From contig NC_053153.1 of NCBI RefSeq assembly GCF_016808335.1, positions 18,177,033 to 18,241,032 of the forward strand: a DNA stretch of 64,000 nucleotides, given 5' to 3'. Both the position numbers and the translations under genes were made by a program. Shown here piece by piece: positions 25,390 through 36,619 of this stretch. Numbering within the stretch: the stretch's first letter is position 1; every line of letters begins with the position of its first letter. Source of the DNA: Panicum virgatum. Lineage: Eukaryota > Streptophyta > Magnoliopsida > Poales > Poaceae. Below the pieces are notes generated by a model, which saw only the letters and a program-made list of their open reading frames with translations, did no database searches and was not told the DNA's origin.

Positions 25390-25720
25390 GGCCTTGTTTG
25401 GTTGTGTAGCGCTAGTGAATAGTAACAACTTTGACCACTAAATACGGTGCCAAACAAAGTCAGTTTACAAAATCAACTTCAGAACCCCCGTGCTAGTGAT
25501 CCTAAAGAATCTAACGAGGCCTTTGACGCGCGATTAGAGGATGGTACTGTAGCATCACTGTAGCAAATCATCGATTAATTACCATCATTAGATTCGTCGC
25601 GAAAAGTTACACTCATTTCTAAAAAGATTTTGCAAATAGACTTCATTTAATACTTAATGCATGTGAGATTTTTTTTTGGGATGCGTGCGTGCTAGAATTC
25701 TAGCACAGCCAAACAAGACC
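25390..25720. mobile_element. Tourist-like MITE (331 bp)
   Basis: The terminal repeats are GGCCTTGTTTGGTTGTG and, reversed from the right, GGTCTTGTTTGGCTGTG. The 3-bp flank CAT is duplicated (25387-25389 and 25721-25723). It is non-coding. Confidence 0.85.
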
Positions 25721-25723
25721 CAT

Positions 25724-26138
25724 GCCCCGCTTCAGGCCTTTTTACGCCAAAGGCGTACTGCAGGATGAGTTTAGCGCACCCAGTGCGGATGGCCTGAGCC
25801 CTTGTCTCTACGATCGTAATATTTTACTATAACTAATTACTAATTGTAGTCTTCTTTTATTTGAGACCTCCATATGAAGTGGACGTCCTACAAAAAGAGA
25901 GAAATAGCAGTTGAATTTATTTTATTTCTAAAATATTACTCACCTATACCTTTACCATTATATGAATTAGACTAAAAGAACCCCATATATCTATATCTTA
26001 GTTACCAACATATGCAATTACAGAAAAAATTACGTAGGGGCCAATTTAGATCTTTCGAAAATTTAAATCTATAAGATTGTACCGGTTACATCCACAAGAT
26101 ATCCTTCGTAATCTTTTCTCCTTATTTAAATCAGAGAG
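25724..26138. other. Intergenic, no gene seen
   Basis: AT-rich unique-looking sequence between two MITEs. Nothing is recognisable. Confidence 0.5.
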
Positions 26139-26140
26139 TA

Positions 26141-26395
26141 CACTCCATACTAAAAAAGAAAGTCATTTTGGACAAGATTTAGATTAAACATTATAAATAA
26201 AATTTATAAATAATTTTTGTATTGTTGAGTTTCAAAATACAAACACCGTATGAATATATTTGTCTTACAAATATTTTCATAAAGTTATAAATATATCACT
26301 TTGCGATATATATTTTTATAAAAATAAGAAGTCAAACTTAAGCTTGCGGACTGTGTTGCTATCCAAAATAACTTTGTTTCCTAGCATGGAGGGAG
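26141..26395. mobile_element. Stowaway MITE (255 bp)
   Basis: The left end CACTCCATACTAAAAAAG pairs with the right end CTAGCATGGAGGGAG. TA is duplicated at 26139-26140 and 26396-26397. This is a Tc1/mariner-type MITE with no coding capacity. Confidence 0.85.
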
Positions 26396-26398
26396 TAT

Positions 26399-28134
26399 TG
26401 AAAGGAATCGAGTGCTTGTAGCCTAAGAGAGGGGTTGAATTAGGTAAACTAAAAACCTTAACCTCAACCTCTAATTAATTTGCACATAACTCCACCAAGA
26501 CACTCAAGGGGTTATATGATATATCGGGTGTAGAAGTAGGCCAACACTTCTTAAACTAAGACATACCATCTAGATGTGCAAGTGTTTTTCTAGTGTGAAA
26601 ACCCTCATCCCAAAAGAGTTATACAACTTATAGCCAATCTTATCAAGATACTACTCTAAGAAGGTAAGGCAAACAAGTTGCAAGAATGAAATACGGAAGC
26701 TTAAATAGGGATGAGATAAAGCAAACTCTTGACGCGAGATTTATCCCATGGTTCGATAAGGCACTGAGCCGCTCCTACTCCACGTTGTTGAAGCACTCAC
26801 GAAGAGTATCACTTCTCGGCGACCAAGTCTCTCCCAAGACTCTGCTTGCGTCGCCACCAAGGTTTGCAAGTCACCACGGTCACCTTGGCCCCGGGTTCCA
26901 CTAAGCAGCTTCTCCACGAAGGATGGGGGTCTTCACGTCCCCGCACAAGGATGTCGACGCCGCTCCACACCAAGCTGGAGGGTCGTTGACGTTGCCGGCG
27001 AGTCACCAAGACTCCAAGGGGCCGCCGCACCGAGTACAAGTGTTGGTTCACTCTAGAACCATAGCACAAGGCACAACACCTTGCTCACTCACTCACTCAA
27101 GAGCTAATCTAGCACTAACACTTACAAAGTTTGTGCTAAACCTAAGAATTTGATCAGTAAGCACTTGGGTTGGCTTGGAGGTGTTCTTGGATGTGTGTGG
27201 GACTTCTCTGAACTCCAGCAACTCCAAAATGGTCGGGATGAGGCGCTTAAATAGCCCACCAAGTCGAACTAGCCATTTGTAGTCGTTATCCCTTTTTTTG
27301 CATAGTCAACGGATGTTCTGGTGGGGGCGTCATCAGATCTTCCGGTCCCTAATAGCTTGAACTAGCCGTTGGTCCTTTTTGACAAATTTTGCAGCTAAAT
27401 TATGGTACCATCGGAAGTTCCAGTTGTAGCATCGGACATTCCGGTGCTAAAGAACATTTCTAGAGCTAAAAACATGCTCTCTGGACAATACTCCAGTGCA
27501 TTAGTCCGACGCTTTTTCTATAGGCATCGGAACTTCCGGTCACTCACAGAAATCAACTTCATGGTGCTTTGTATTTGGATCATAACTCTCGACTCCGAAC
27601 TCCAATTTTGATGATCTTGTACTCTATGGAAAGCTTATGAAATTCTCTACAAGAATATCCAGGAGTCCATCTCATTAGATCAAGTTTTGAGCATAGGAAG
27701 ATCTGGTGACCAAAGGAAGGTCCGGTGCTAGGTCATCGGAAGTTTCGATGCCTCATAGAAATCAACTTCTTCATGTTTTGAACATAATTTTTTGCTCCGA
27801 ATTCCGATTTTGATGATCTTGGACTCTATGGAAAGCTTATAAAATTTTCTACAAGAATATATAGAATTCCATATCATTGGATCAAGATTTGGGCACTGGT
27901 TTAATACATTAGTTTAACCAATACTACTATTTCATGTGAAACTCAACCAATTCAATATTCTTTTGAGTTCTTTTTTTGATCCTTTCTTTCTTGGATCCTT
28001 GTTTTGCTAGGACTTTGTATTCATGCTTGGGACCTAATGTGATTCATTTGACAAACTTGTTAGTCCCATGATCATATTGTCAATCGATCACCAAAATCAC
28101 TCAAAATGGCCTAAATGAGGCCATGTTCGTTACA
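26399..28134 (-). mobile_element. 3' LTR of the Copia element (about 1.74 kb)
   Basis: It starts TGTAACGAACATGGCC at 28134 on the minus strand, preceded by a polypurine tract. The end at 26399 is placed on CTTTCA next to the Stowaway MITE. It matches the partial 5' LTR from about 27050 to 28134. No coding content was seen. Confidence 0.65.
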
Positions 28135-28150
28135 ATCTCCCCCATTTTGG
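28135..28150 (-). other. Polypurine tract of the Copia element
   Basis: On the minus strand AAAATGGGGGAGAT directly precedes the LTR start TGTAACG. This is the usual plus-strand primer and confirms the minus orientation. Confidence 0.75.
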
Positions 28151-28466
28151 TAATTGATGACAACACAATCGAAGCAAGCATAAATTTGTAAAAAGTGACA
28201 AATTGAAACAGTTACACTTGTTTGGATGCTTACCACCATCTGTCGGGTACCACAATTAGGGACACCCTAATTGTGGTACTAAGACCGCTTTTAAAAACAC
28301 AAACACCTGATAAGACGGCTAAGCCCACGAAGGCCCACGGCCTGTTTCTCATTCAGAGGAAAGGAAAGGACTCGAAGAAGCCCAGCGTGCGGCCCATTCA
28401 CGTCCCCCTCAAACCCACGGAACGATCTCCGCCTCGCTCGAGGGTCCCTCTCAGGCCCGTTGGGCA

Positions 28467-28613
28467 ATCTCCGCCTCGCTCGAGGGTAGCGGATCTACCC
28501 TCGAGCAGGTGTCCGATCTCCGCCTCGCTCGAGGGTAGCGGATCTACCCTCGAGCAGGTGACCGATCTCTGCCTCGCTTGAGGGTAGCGGATCTACCCTC
28601 AAGCAGGTGACTC
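28467..28613. repeat. Three 49-bp tandem repeats in the solo LTR
   Basis: Units start at 28467, 28516 and 28565 (ATCTCCGCCTCGCTCGAGGG), with partial copies at 28425 and 28614. Each unit contains the palindrome CTCGAGGGTA-gcgga-TCTACCCTCGAG. This is probably an enhancer-like repeat in U3. Confidence 0.9.
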
Positions 28614-29257
28614 ATCTCCGCCTCGCTCGAGGCCACCCCTCGGCGCAAGGGACAAACAGCCCCGCCGCCCAACCACTCGCCGTACGAAGGCATTAAAAGC
28701 CGGCCACTCCACCACGGCTCAGAGGACGGGCGGTGTCAGGCCACCACTCCCATAGTAGATGTGACCGGGGTCCCATCCGCTGACTCTGGTCACCACTCTG
28801 CCATCCCGGACGCTGTAGCAGCGCCTTGGGACCTGCGACGCGGGACAAAGCAGGCTCGGTACTGCTCCCGCCGACCATCCGGACCCGCCTCCCACTGGGC
28901 AGAGGGTCCGGCGACAACACGTGTCCGACCGAGAGGGGCGCTCAGCTCACACGGACGAAGTCCCGGACATCCCCCTTAGGAGCCCGGGTCCTCCGCGTAT
29001 CCCCCGGACCTTCTAGTGTGCACGCCCGCACTCCGACCAGGGGGTCCGGGGCCGACCCGCGCCATTACTACCGCCGGAACACTGCAGGACGACCGGCGCC
29101 ATCTCCGCGGGACCAAGGACGAAATCCAGGACAACAGCGACACGCGCCGCCTTCCCACAGTACACTTCCTACAGTGTCCGACCACTGTACCCCCGCAATT
29201 TAGGGGAAAATGACGACTTTCATGCTCCCACTCATGTACACCGTCCCTCCTTACAAC

Positions 29258-29264
29258 TATAAAA
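29258..29264 (+). promoter_or_regulatory. TATA box of the solo LTR
   Basis: TATAAAA lies about 380 bp before the LTR end, in a suitable place for the U3/R border. A CT-rich leader follows. Confidence 0.55.
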
Positions 29265-29643
29265 GGAGAAGGTGGGCTTCCTTTAGCGGGGGCTGGCTGC
29301 TCTCGCTGGTTTTGGCTGGTCTCTCTCTCTCTCTGGTTTCTCTTTTCCAAGAGAGCGTTCAGGGACTACTAAGGACTCATCTCAACCGACTCCACCTCTA
29401 GCAGAGACTTGGGAGCCTTCCTCCCTCTCTCACCTCGCTTGTAACCCCCTACTACAAGCACTCCGGGTGCAAGATAATACAGTGCCCTCGCACACCCCCT
29501 TTGCTGGACGTACGGCCCTGCGGCCGGAACCAGGATAAACCGTGCGTTACTGTGTTGCCTCTTGCATCATCATCTGGGACGAGGAAACACGCAGCATTTA
29601 CTAGTTGGGATCCGGACCCCCGGATCGGGACACCGACACCATC

Positions 29644-30911
29644 CAATGTTGGTTTGGCTTCCCCCTAAATCCATGATCCTCCCTTTGCTTCTCCCCATAT
29701 TTGCTACTTCTCTCTCAATTGTTGACTTGATTCTCTTGGCACTTCTCCCCCTTTGGAAGAAGACATTCCTCCCCCTTTGGAAGACAATTGCTTTGATCCA
29801 CATTTCTCCTTTTTTTTTGAAATCAAATCACCCTTACAAAATAATATAGCTCAAAGGGAAAAATGTTAGTAGCCTATGGAGTTAGTTCCATGAGTCATGA
29901 TTCAATTGTATGATATCAATGAAGATATCAATTGAAAAAATCACTAAGGTGGATCACAAAATTATGAAACTTGCATGATATGAGCTAAGCTTTCCACAAG
30001 TTTGTGCACAAAATGATAATGTAAAAATCAAGTGCACAACTAAGTATTTAGACCAAGAAAGCTTAGATCATATCATGCACGGAGGTAGCTCTAAAACAAC
30101 AAAGATTTGACAATGATTCCAATTGAAAGAGTTAGAACCTTGCATACCTCCGGGGGATGTTTAGTTACTTTGATTGTACCAATTGAAAGTTACTTGTGTA
30201 AAGCCAAAAGAAAGATCTTGCATGAAGAACACTTGGTACATCAAGGTGAGCAAATGTATGAGTACATAGCCTATGAACTTAGATATGGAAATTTAAGTTC
30301 AATAGAGCATGACTCAACATGCATGAAAGCACAAAATTTATTTAATCACTCTTATAAAGTTATTTATTCACATTGAGAGTGAATAACATTCTCTTAGAGT
30401 GTTTACTCTATCGAGAGACTACAAAAGATAATCTTACAAACATGTTAGTCTCCAAAATCACAAACTATAGGGTGAACTCCCCTAAATGTGTACATTTATG
30501 TTTGAATCACCAATTAAATGTATGCACATTGTTTATGACAACAATGGAAAGTTTACCCTATAGCTTGTATTCATGGTACAAAAATGAAATACATACCTCA
30601 TGAAATCTATGTACCATGAAGGGGTAACCATGTGTAGCTTTCTAGACAATTAACAAATCATGTAGGTTGCTCATGGGTTAGAGCAAGACATAAGCAACCC
30701 ACTATATATAGCACAAGGAAAAGCAATGCATGCAAACATCCTAGCAAAAGCAACGGAGCTACATGATGCTTGAATTGAAATCTAACTACCATTACCTCAT
30801 AGGAGACTTAGGCACCAAATGTCCAAGTTGTGAGCGTAGCTTCTTTGGTTTGAATCTTCTCATCATCTTGTAAGTAAAGCCTCCAAATCCCCCGAAGCCG
30901 ATCCTTGGGCT
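29644..30911 (-). other. Non-coding 3' internal region of the Copia element
   Basis: This is AT-rich with CCCCCTTTGG/TCTCCCCC blocks near the PPT side, common in the 3' untranslated part of SIRE-type elements. No reverse transcriptase, integrase or envelope-like frame was seen, so pol is missing. Confidence 0.5.
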
Positions 30912-32801
30912 TTAAGAATCTTTTGGAATCCACACCATTTGAGGCCCCTTCATGTTGGTGATGCCTTTCTTGGGCACCCAAATAGAGCGGTTCCAACTTC
31001 TTTCCTTCTTCCCAACCTTGTGAGCAACCACTTTGCCATTGCTTTTCTTCTTGATCACATAAGAGGTGCTATTGCTTTTGTTCCTCCAGTTGGGCTTGGT
31101 GTAGATGAGAGAACCCTTGATTGTTAGCTTCTTCTTGTTCTTCTCATCCGGAAGCTTGTTCTTTGGTTGAGGGCACTTGTTGGACTTATGGCCTTCTAGA
31201 TGGCATTTGAAGTATGTCACGGTGGACCCTTTCTCAAGTTTCTTCACCATATCTTCACGGTTATCTTGAGAAGGTTGGACAATACTCTTGCCCTTCAATC
31301 TTGCCAAGTCCTTCATGAGCCTTTCCACTTCTTGCTTTAGCTCATCATTTTCCTTAGCAATGAGATCATCACATGATTCTACAAGAACATTCTCATAGCT
31401 TTTCTCATTGCAAGGGTTAGAGCACGATTCATCAATTAAATCAATGCAAGAAGTTGAAGCATCTACCTTATATATTGGGATTGCACAAGGGATAGATTGC
31501 TCTGTTTCCAAAGAGTCATTAGTTTTATTTTTTTTTGCTCTCAATTTTTAATTTGAGCTCTTCATGCTTCTTGCCAAACAATTGGAATTTGTATAACAAA
31601 TTATCATAATTAGTAGTAAGGATAGCATTAAGATCATTTAGAGTATCACATTTTTTAGATTGTCTTTTAATTGCTCTTTGGTGCTCATGTACCAAGTCAA
31701 GAAGCTCATCATATGAAGGAGAGTCAGAATCATCATCACTTACATCGTTTTCCATAACTTGAGCCATAAGGCATATGTTGGATGATGAAGCCGCACTCGT
31801 GTTAATGTGGGTGGTGAATTTTTTGGTTGACTCGTCGCTCGAGCTTGATTCTTCACCACCGCTTGTCCATTCGCCAAGAATGACGAGGGCTTCTTCCTTG
31901 GGCTTCTTGTCCTTCTTCTTCCTCTTGTACTTGATCTTCTCAACCTTCATGTGTTGACGGTGAGGACCATGTTTGAGGAAGAACATGTACCCTATCACGT
32001 TGATGTGACATCCCAAAAAATTTACCAAATAAATCGCACGCTAAAAATAATTTTCAAAATTCTTTTCGTCGTTGAGTTCGATCCTTCCTATCCAAGCCCC
32101 TAATTCCCCGGAACTCTTTCCTGACCCGACACCCGAATCCGACCGCAGTCCCGTCTTCCTTTTTCTCTTCGCTCCGCGTGCGTCGTCCGACCGGACGTCG
32201 CGGCACGCGTGGCCGACCGGGCCGCTGTAACCGACCGCGAATCCCGCCGGCGTGCGCTCGCTCTCTCTCCCTTTCTCTCTTTCTCTCTCTCTCCTTCTCT
32301 TTTTTTTTCCTTTTCTTTTTCCATTTTCCTTCTTTTCTTTTCTCCTCCTCCCTTCCTTCTCTCTCTCCTCCCCCGTGCGCTGCAGGGCAGCCCGCTCGCC
32401 GCGCCGCCCCGGCCACGCCTGCACGCGCACCTGCCTCAGCGCCGCCCACGCGCACTTGTCTGGGCCACGCTGCGCCCCAACCCACGCACGAGTGCCCTGC
32501 TCCCGCCTGTGACCATGCCCGCGCACCGCACGCACGGCCCTGTGCGTGTCCCCGGCCGACGCCGCACCGCCCGTCCTTCCGAACAGCGCCGCCTGCCCTG
32601 TGCCGCCTCAACACAAGTGAGTGAGCCAAGCTCGACGTCGGCCACAGCGATGGACGACGTGCACGCTCTGCCCCGGAACGCCGCCCTCAGTGCGTACACC
32701 GCTCCACGACGGCCGCAAGCGGCCGGAGCGCCATTAATGGCGCCCCGCGATGCTCGCTAGCCGGCCACCTGCCCCGCACCGCTCCACCGCCTCATTCGCC
32801 C

Positions 32802-32808
32802 TATAAAG
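32802..32808 (+). promoter_or_regulatory. TATA box of the 3.0-kb solo LTR
   Basis: TATAAAG followed by AGACACCCC matches the place and context of TATAAAAGGCACCCC in the related LTR at 51210. This supports a plus-strand promoter in U3. Confidence 0.55.
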
Positions 32809-33534
32809 AGACACCCCGTGCCACTCCTCTACCCCACAGCTACCTCCGCCACCACCAGCGCCCCTCCCTGCTCCCCAACGCCGCCGCCGCGGGTGCCAGA
32901 GCCGCTCGCCGCCCGCTGCAGTCGCGCCGCCTCCACACTCCACCCCGGCCTAAGATAGGGGGCGCACCGAGATCTCCTCCTCCTCCTCTCCCTTTCCCCC
33001 ACAAGCGGCCGCTCCGAGCTACCCCCACCGGCACTGCCCGCGGCCGCTGCACGCCCGCCACAGCCACGGCCGCCACACCCCTCCCTACGGGGCCCCACCT
33101 CTGAAATTGGGGAGGGGGATCGACTCCTAGCGCCGCCTGGTCCCTTTTCCTTGTGTTATAATCAAAAATAAATCCTTTCCCATATAAACATATTTTTTAA
33201 ATAAACCTCTACACCTTTTTAGTATGCCCCAGATATTTTCAAAAATTATGATCAAGCCCTTCCACTCTCGGAAATATTTACAAATAGGCCCTTGAGTCCC
33301 GGTTTAACCCCTAAACCTCCCTGTAACCTATCATTTCATACGCCAAACAACTCCCGATCGACCTGAAACATTACCATGTCATTCCTAACATAGTTTTGGC
33401 CATGCCATTAGGAAACCGCCTTAAAATATTACTCCTATCTCCATATCTTAATTGTTTCCGATTCGAGCTCAACGATAAAACCTTTATTTCTTTTTCTTAA
33501 TTGTGTGTTTGTTTGAAAACGTCGTAGATCACGG

Positions 33535-33695
33535 TATGAATGAAGGAGAGCCCGTCGACGAGCAGTACTGCGAGCAAGCGAATGAGGACCAGTTCCACGA
33601 CCCCGAGCCCGAAGGACAGTACTTCGACCAGGACCTCCCGAAAGGCTTTGAAGACGGCAAGTTCAATCCCGCCCTTTGTCCCAATTTTTATAAAC
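33535..33695 (+). other. Conserved protein-like block 1 in the 3.0-kb LTR
   Basis: The plus strand reads MNEGEPVDEQYCEQANEDQF then HDPEPEG...GFEDGKFNP. The related LTR at 52190-52320 gives the same acidic peptide; the copies differ by a 12-nt in-frame gap. An acceptor-like TCGTAG precedes it. No known domain was recognised. Confidence 0.5.
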
Positions 33696-34739
33696 ACAAC
33701 CTATTGGCCTGTTTTACAAAATTGCATATGTTTTGCCTGCAGAAAACACAGTTGGATAGCCACCCCTTGATTTGTTATAACCATTCCTTGACCACCTAGA
33801 TTAATATCTAAATGTGTCTTGTTTGGACGTTAATCACTGCTATAACGCTTAGGACCTTATACACAATACAATTTGTTTTATAAAGAAAATGTGTGCGTGT
33901 GTGAGAAGGGAGAAAGGTGGATTTTCGAAAGATAAGTTTAGACGGGATGGATGGCATTTCTGTGTGATTTGCCGATTGGTGTGCTTGTGCCTGTGTGGCA
34001 GAGCAAGGAAGGGAGATATCCATCTTGTCACAATTAAGGACCGAGTTGGTGTGTCATCTCACCTAACTCCACTATCGTGCAAACCACTCGACCGTTGAAT
34101 GGGCAACGGCTTAGCATAAACCCCACTAGTTAGTCTGATAGCCATTAGGAGAGCTGAGAGCAACGGGTGATCAAGTAAAAGGGATTAGCTCTGTGTGACT
34201 TATGCCCCGGTTACAACCTCTGTGATAGGTCAATGACCCCATGGTGGATCCCGTGATGGTTAGTCAGGTCTAGCTAAGGTGGGTAATGGCTTTGTTGGGA
34301 TCTGCACCGACACTAAGGTGATCGAGTTGCGGTACCCCGCTTGTGGGTAAAGTTGCACACCTCTGCAGAGTTAAAACCTATTCGAATAGTCGTGCCCAGG
34401 GTACTGGGCGAGTTACGGTGTGGTCACATAACTAGTTTTTATTGTGGGATGGGTTGGCGTGAGTTGTTTTTGGAACGTGTCCGGCAGTTGTGCCGTGTGC
34501 TACGGCGAATGAGGAGTCCGGTAGCAGTTTAAAACCTGGATCCTGTGTGGATCAACACCATGTGTTACTCAAAAACTGGTTTTGGAAATACTTTCTTTCA
34601 AATGAACCCCTGCATAAAATCTAGCTTTCCGCAAAGTAAACCTTGACCTTATCCTTGAATTATATTTTGTTTATACCCCCTCCGTGGGTGTGGTTGGACT
34701 TGCTGAGTATGTTTGTACTCACCCCATTCTTAATTTTTA

Positions 34740-34954
34740 CAGAGGAAGATCCAGACTTCATTCTTGACGACGTTGAGTATGGTACCGTCCTGCACCCAGC
34801 CTTGCCTGTGGATAGGGTCACCCGCAGGAGGTTCCGCATGGCGCAAGACTCTGATGACCCCCTCTTCGTAGTTAATGTAGTTGTGTGGGTTTTGGTTGTA
34901 ATCCTTGTGATAGTGGCGCTTCACTGCCCATTACCGCGTATAGTTGTACGGTGA
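34740..34954 (+). other. Conserved protein-like block 2 with a hydrophobic tail in the 3.0-kb LTR
   Basis: After a good acceptor (TTTTTACAG) the frame reads EEDPDFILDD and ends in a strongly hydrophobic stretch (VVVWVLVVILVIVAL) and a stop. The partner at 53385-53604 has the same acceptor, EEDPDF, and a hydrophobic end (YVVAWLVIIIICI) at the same place, but with a stop in between. AATAAA follows at 34970. Confidence 0.45.
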
Positions 34955-34969
34955 TGAACCATCTGATGT

Positions 34970-34975
34970 AATAAA
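34970..34975 (+). terminator. Poly(A) signal in the 3.0-kb LTR
   Basis: AATAAA in the context CTGATGTAATAAATG. The same context occurs at 53618 in the related LTR. Confidence 0.6.
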
Positions 34976-35582
34976 TGTATCAGCCTCCTGGGACTGATGT
35001 TTGTATCACATTTAAGTCTTCTCTTATGAGGGGACGCCTCAGTTGATCTTCTTCAAGCTTTTGTTCTTGATTTTCACTTGCTCGTAAAGTTTGGGGGGGG
35101 GCATGACTCCTTTTTCATCACTTGAGGAGCATTGGCTTTCATTATCCTCTTCCTCTTCACTTGAGCTTCTTTTGATTGCCATTTCTTCAACATTCTTTCT
35201 TGTTTGCTTGTAAGAGCACTATGTGTTGATGAAGAAGGTGGAGCTCTTGACTTGATGTCCTTTCGAAGCTCATGGGCGGTCACCTTGTTGGGGACTTGAT
35301 TTGGTATCATTATTGAGAGCTCTTTCTCATAGAGAATGGTTGTCACCAAATCATAGTCCGGCCTTCGGAGAAAGTGGAGCATCTTGCGAATGTGTTCCGT
35401 TTCTTCAATTTTCTTGACACCTAGGGAATTAATCTCATTCACAAGAACATTCAATCGTGAGTATATAGTTTCGGTATTTTCATGATCAAGTTGCTTGAAG
35501 CTATTTAGGCCATCAATTAGAACATGATATTTTTCGTCTGCCACATCCTTTGTGCCCTCATGGTTCTCATTAAAAGTTACAT

Positions 35583-36614
35583 CACTCTAGAACTATAGCA
35601 CAAGACACAACACCTTACTCACTCACTCCCTCAAGAGCTAATTTATCACTAACACTTACAAAGCTTGTGCTAAACCTAAGAATTTGATCACTAAGCACTT
35701 GGGTTGGCTTGGAGGTGTTTTTGGATGTGTCTGGGACTTCTCTGAACTCCAACAACTCCAAAATGGCCGGGGTGAGGCGCTTAAATAGCCGACCAAGTCG
35801 AACTAGCCGTTTGTAGCCTTTATCCCTTTTTCAGCGTAGCCATCAGATGTTTCGGTGGTGGTGGGGGGGGGGTCATCGGAACTTCCGGTCACTAATCGCT
35901 TGAACTAGCCGTTGATCATTTCTGATTCTGCAGCTAAACTATGGTACCATCAGAAGTTTTGGTGGTAGCATCGGACTTTTTGATGCTAAAAAACCTTTCT
36001 GGAGCTAAAAATATGATCTCTGGACAATACTCCGGTGAATTTGTCCGACGCTTTTTCTATAGGCATCGGAACTTCCAGTCACTCACAGAAATTAACTTCA
36101 TGGTCCTTCGTATTTTGATCATAACTCTCAACTCCGAACTCCGATTTTGATGATCCAGGAGTCCATCTCATTAGATCAAGTTTTGAGTATCGGAAGATCC
36201 GGTGACCATCGGAAGGTCCGGTGCTAGGTCATCGAAAGTTCTGGTGCCTCACTGAAATCAGCTTCTTCATGTTTTGATCATAACTTTTTGCTCCGAACTC
36301 CAATTTTGATGATCTTGGACTCTATGGAAAGATTATGAAATTCTATACGAGAATATCTAGAATTCCATATCATTGAATCAAGATTTGGGCACTGGTTTAA
36401 TACATTAGTTTAACCGATGCTACTATTTCATGTGAACCTCAACCAATTCAACATTCTTTTGAGTTCTTTCTTTGATCCTTGTTTTGCTAGGGCTTTGTAT
36501 TCATCCTTGGGATCTAATATGATTCACTTGAAAAACTTGTTAGTCCCATGATCATGTTGTCAATCAATCACCAAAATCACTCGAAATGGCCTAAATAGGG
36601 CCATGTTCGTTACA
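35583..36614 (-). mobile_element. Truncated 5' LTR of the Copia element
   Basis: It matches 27050-28134 from CTCTAGAAC to TGTAACGAAC in the same orientation. It is cut at about 35583, where gag sequence follows directly, so the LTR end, primer site, leader and gag start were lost in one deletion. Confidence 0.75.
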
Positions 36615-36619
36615 CGTAT

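Larger units (their letters stand above)
28241..29638. mobile_element. Solo LTR (1398 bp) nested in the Copia element
   Basis: The ends are TGTCGGGTACCACAATT and GGGACACCGACA. The 5-bp flank CCATC is duplicated exactly (28236-28240 and 29639-29643). It contains an internal tandem repeat and a TATA box, with no coding frame worth naming. The plus strand is probably the transcribed one, given TATAAAA at 29258. Confidence 0.9.
32004..35041. mobile_element. Solo LTR (3038 bp) nested in the Copia gag, very long LTR family
   Basis: The ends are TGTGACATCCC and GGGGACGCCTCA. The 5-bp flank GTTGA is duplicated exactly (31999-32003 and 35042-35046). It is homologous over its length to 50346-53692. 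Order on the plus strand: GC/CT-rich first kilobase with TATA box, AT-rich part, conserved block 1 (33535-33695), non-coding part, block 2 (34740-34954), poly(A) signal, end. GC-rich open frames in the first kilobase look like artefacts. Confidence 0.9.
30912..35544 (-). pseudogene. Copia gag pseudogene (UBN2-type), split by a solo LTR
   Basis: On the minus strand 35544-35074 encodes a UBN2-type Gag core (ETIYSRLNVLVNEINSLG; RPDYDLVTTILYEKEL). After the nested LTR (32004-35041) the frame continues at 32003-30912 with a Lys-rich region, a coiled-coil-like acidic region and a zinc knuckle. The knuckle reads YFKCHLEGHKSNKC, so the first Cys of CX2CX4HX4C is Tyr. Frameshifts lie in a G run (about 35091-35099) and an A run (about 31529-31541). 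The N-terminus is deleted at about 35583. It cannot make a working capsid. Confidence 0.75.
26399..36614 (-). mobile_element. Decayed Copia (SIRE-type) retrotransposon carrying two nested solo LTRs
   Basis: The ends on the minus strand are TGTAACGAACATGG (at 36614) and ...CTTTCA (at 26399). Flanks AGTAT and CGTAT look like a 5-bp target duplication with one mismatch. Two LTR copies share about 1 kb in the same orientation (27.05-28.13 and 35.58-36.61 kb). Inside is a broken gag; no pol was found. The 5' LTR end, primer site and gag start are deleted at about 35583. Two later solo LTRs (28241-29638; 32004-35041) interrupt it. Without them it is about 5.8 kb. Confidence 0.75.

Noticed and set aside
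28467..28613. CRISPR-like array
   Set aside because: Units are contiguous 49-bp tandem repeats without unique spacers, inside a plant LTR.
32054..32760. Several Arg/Lys- or Ser/Pro-rich frames in the 3.0-kb solo LTR
   Set aside because: A CT-rich tract reads as Ser-Leu-Phe repeats on one strand and Glu-Lys-Arg on the other. This is low complexity and not a gene.
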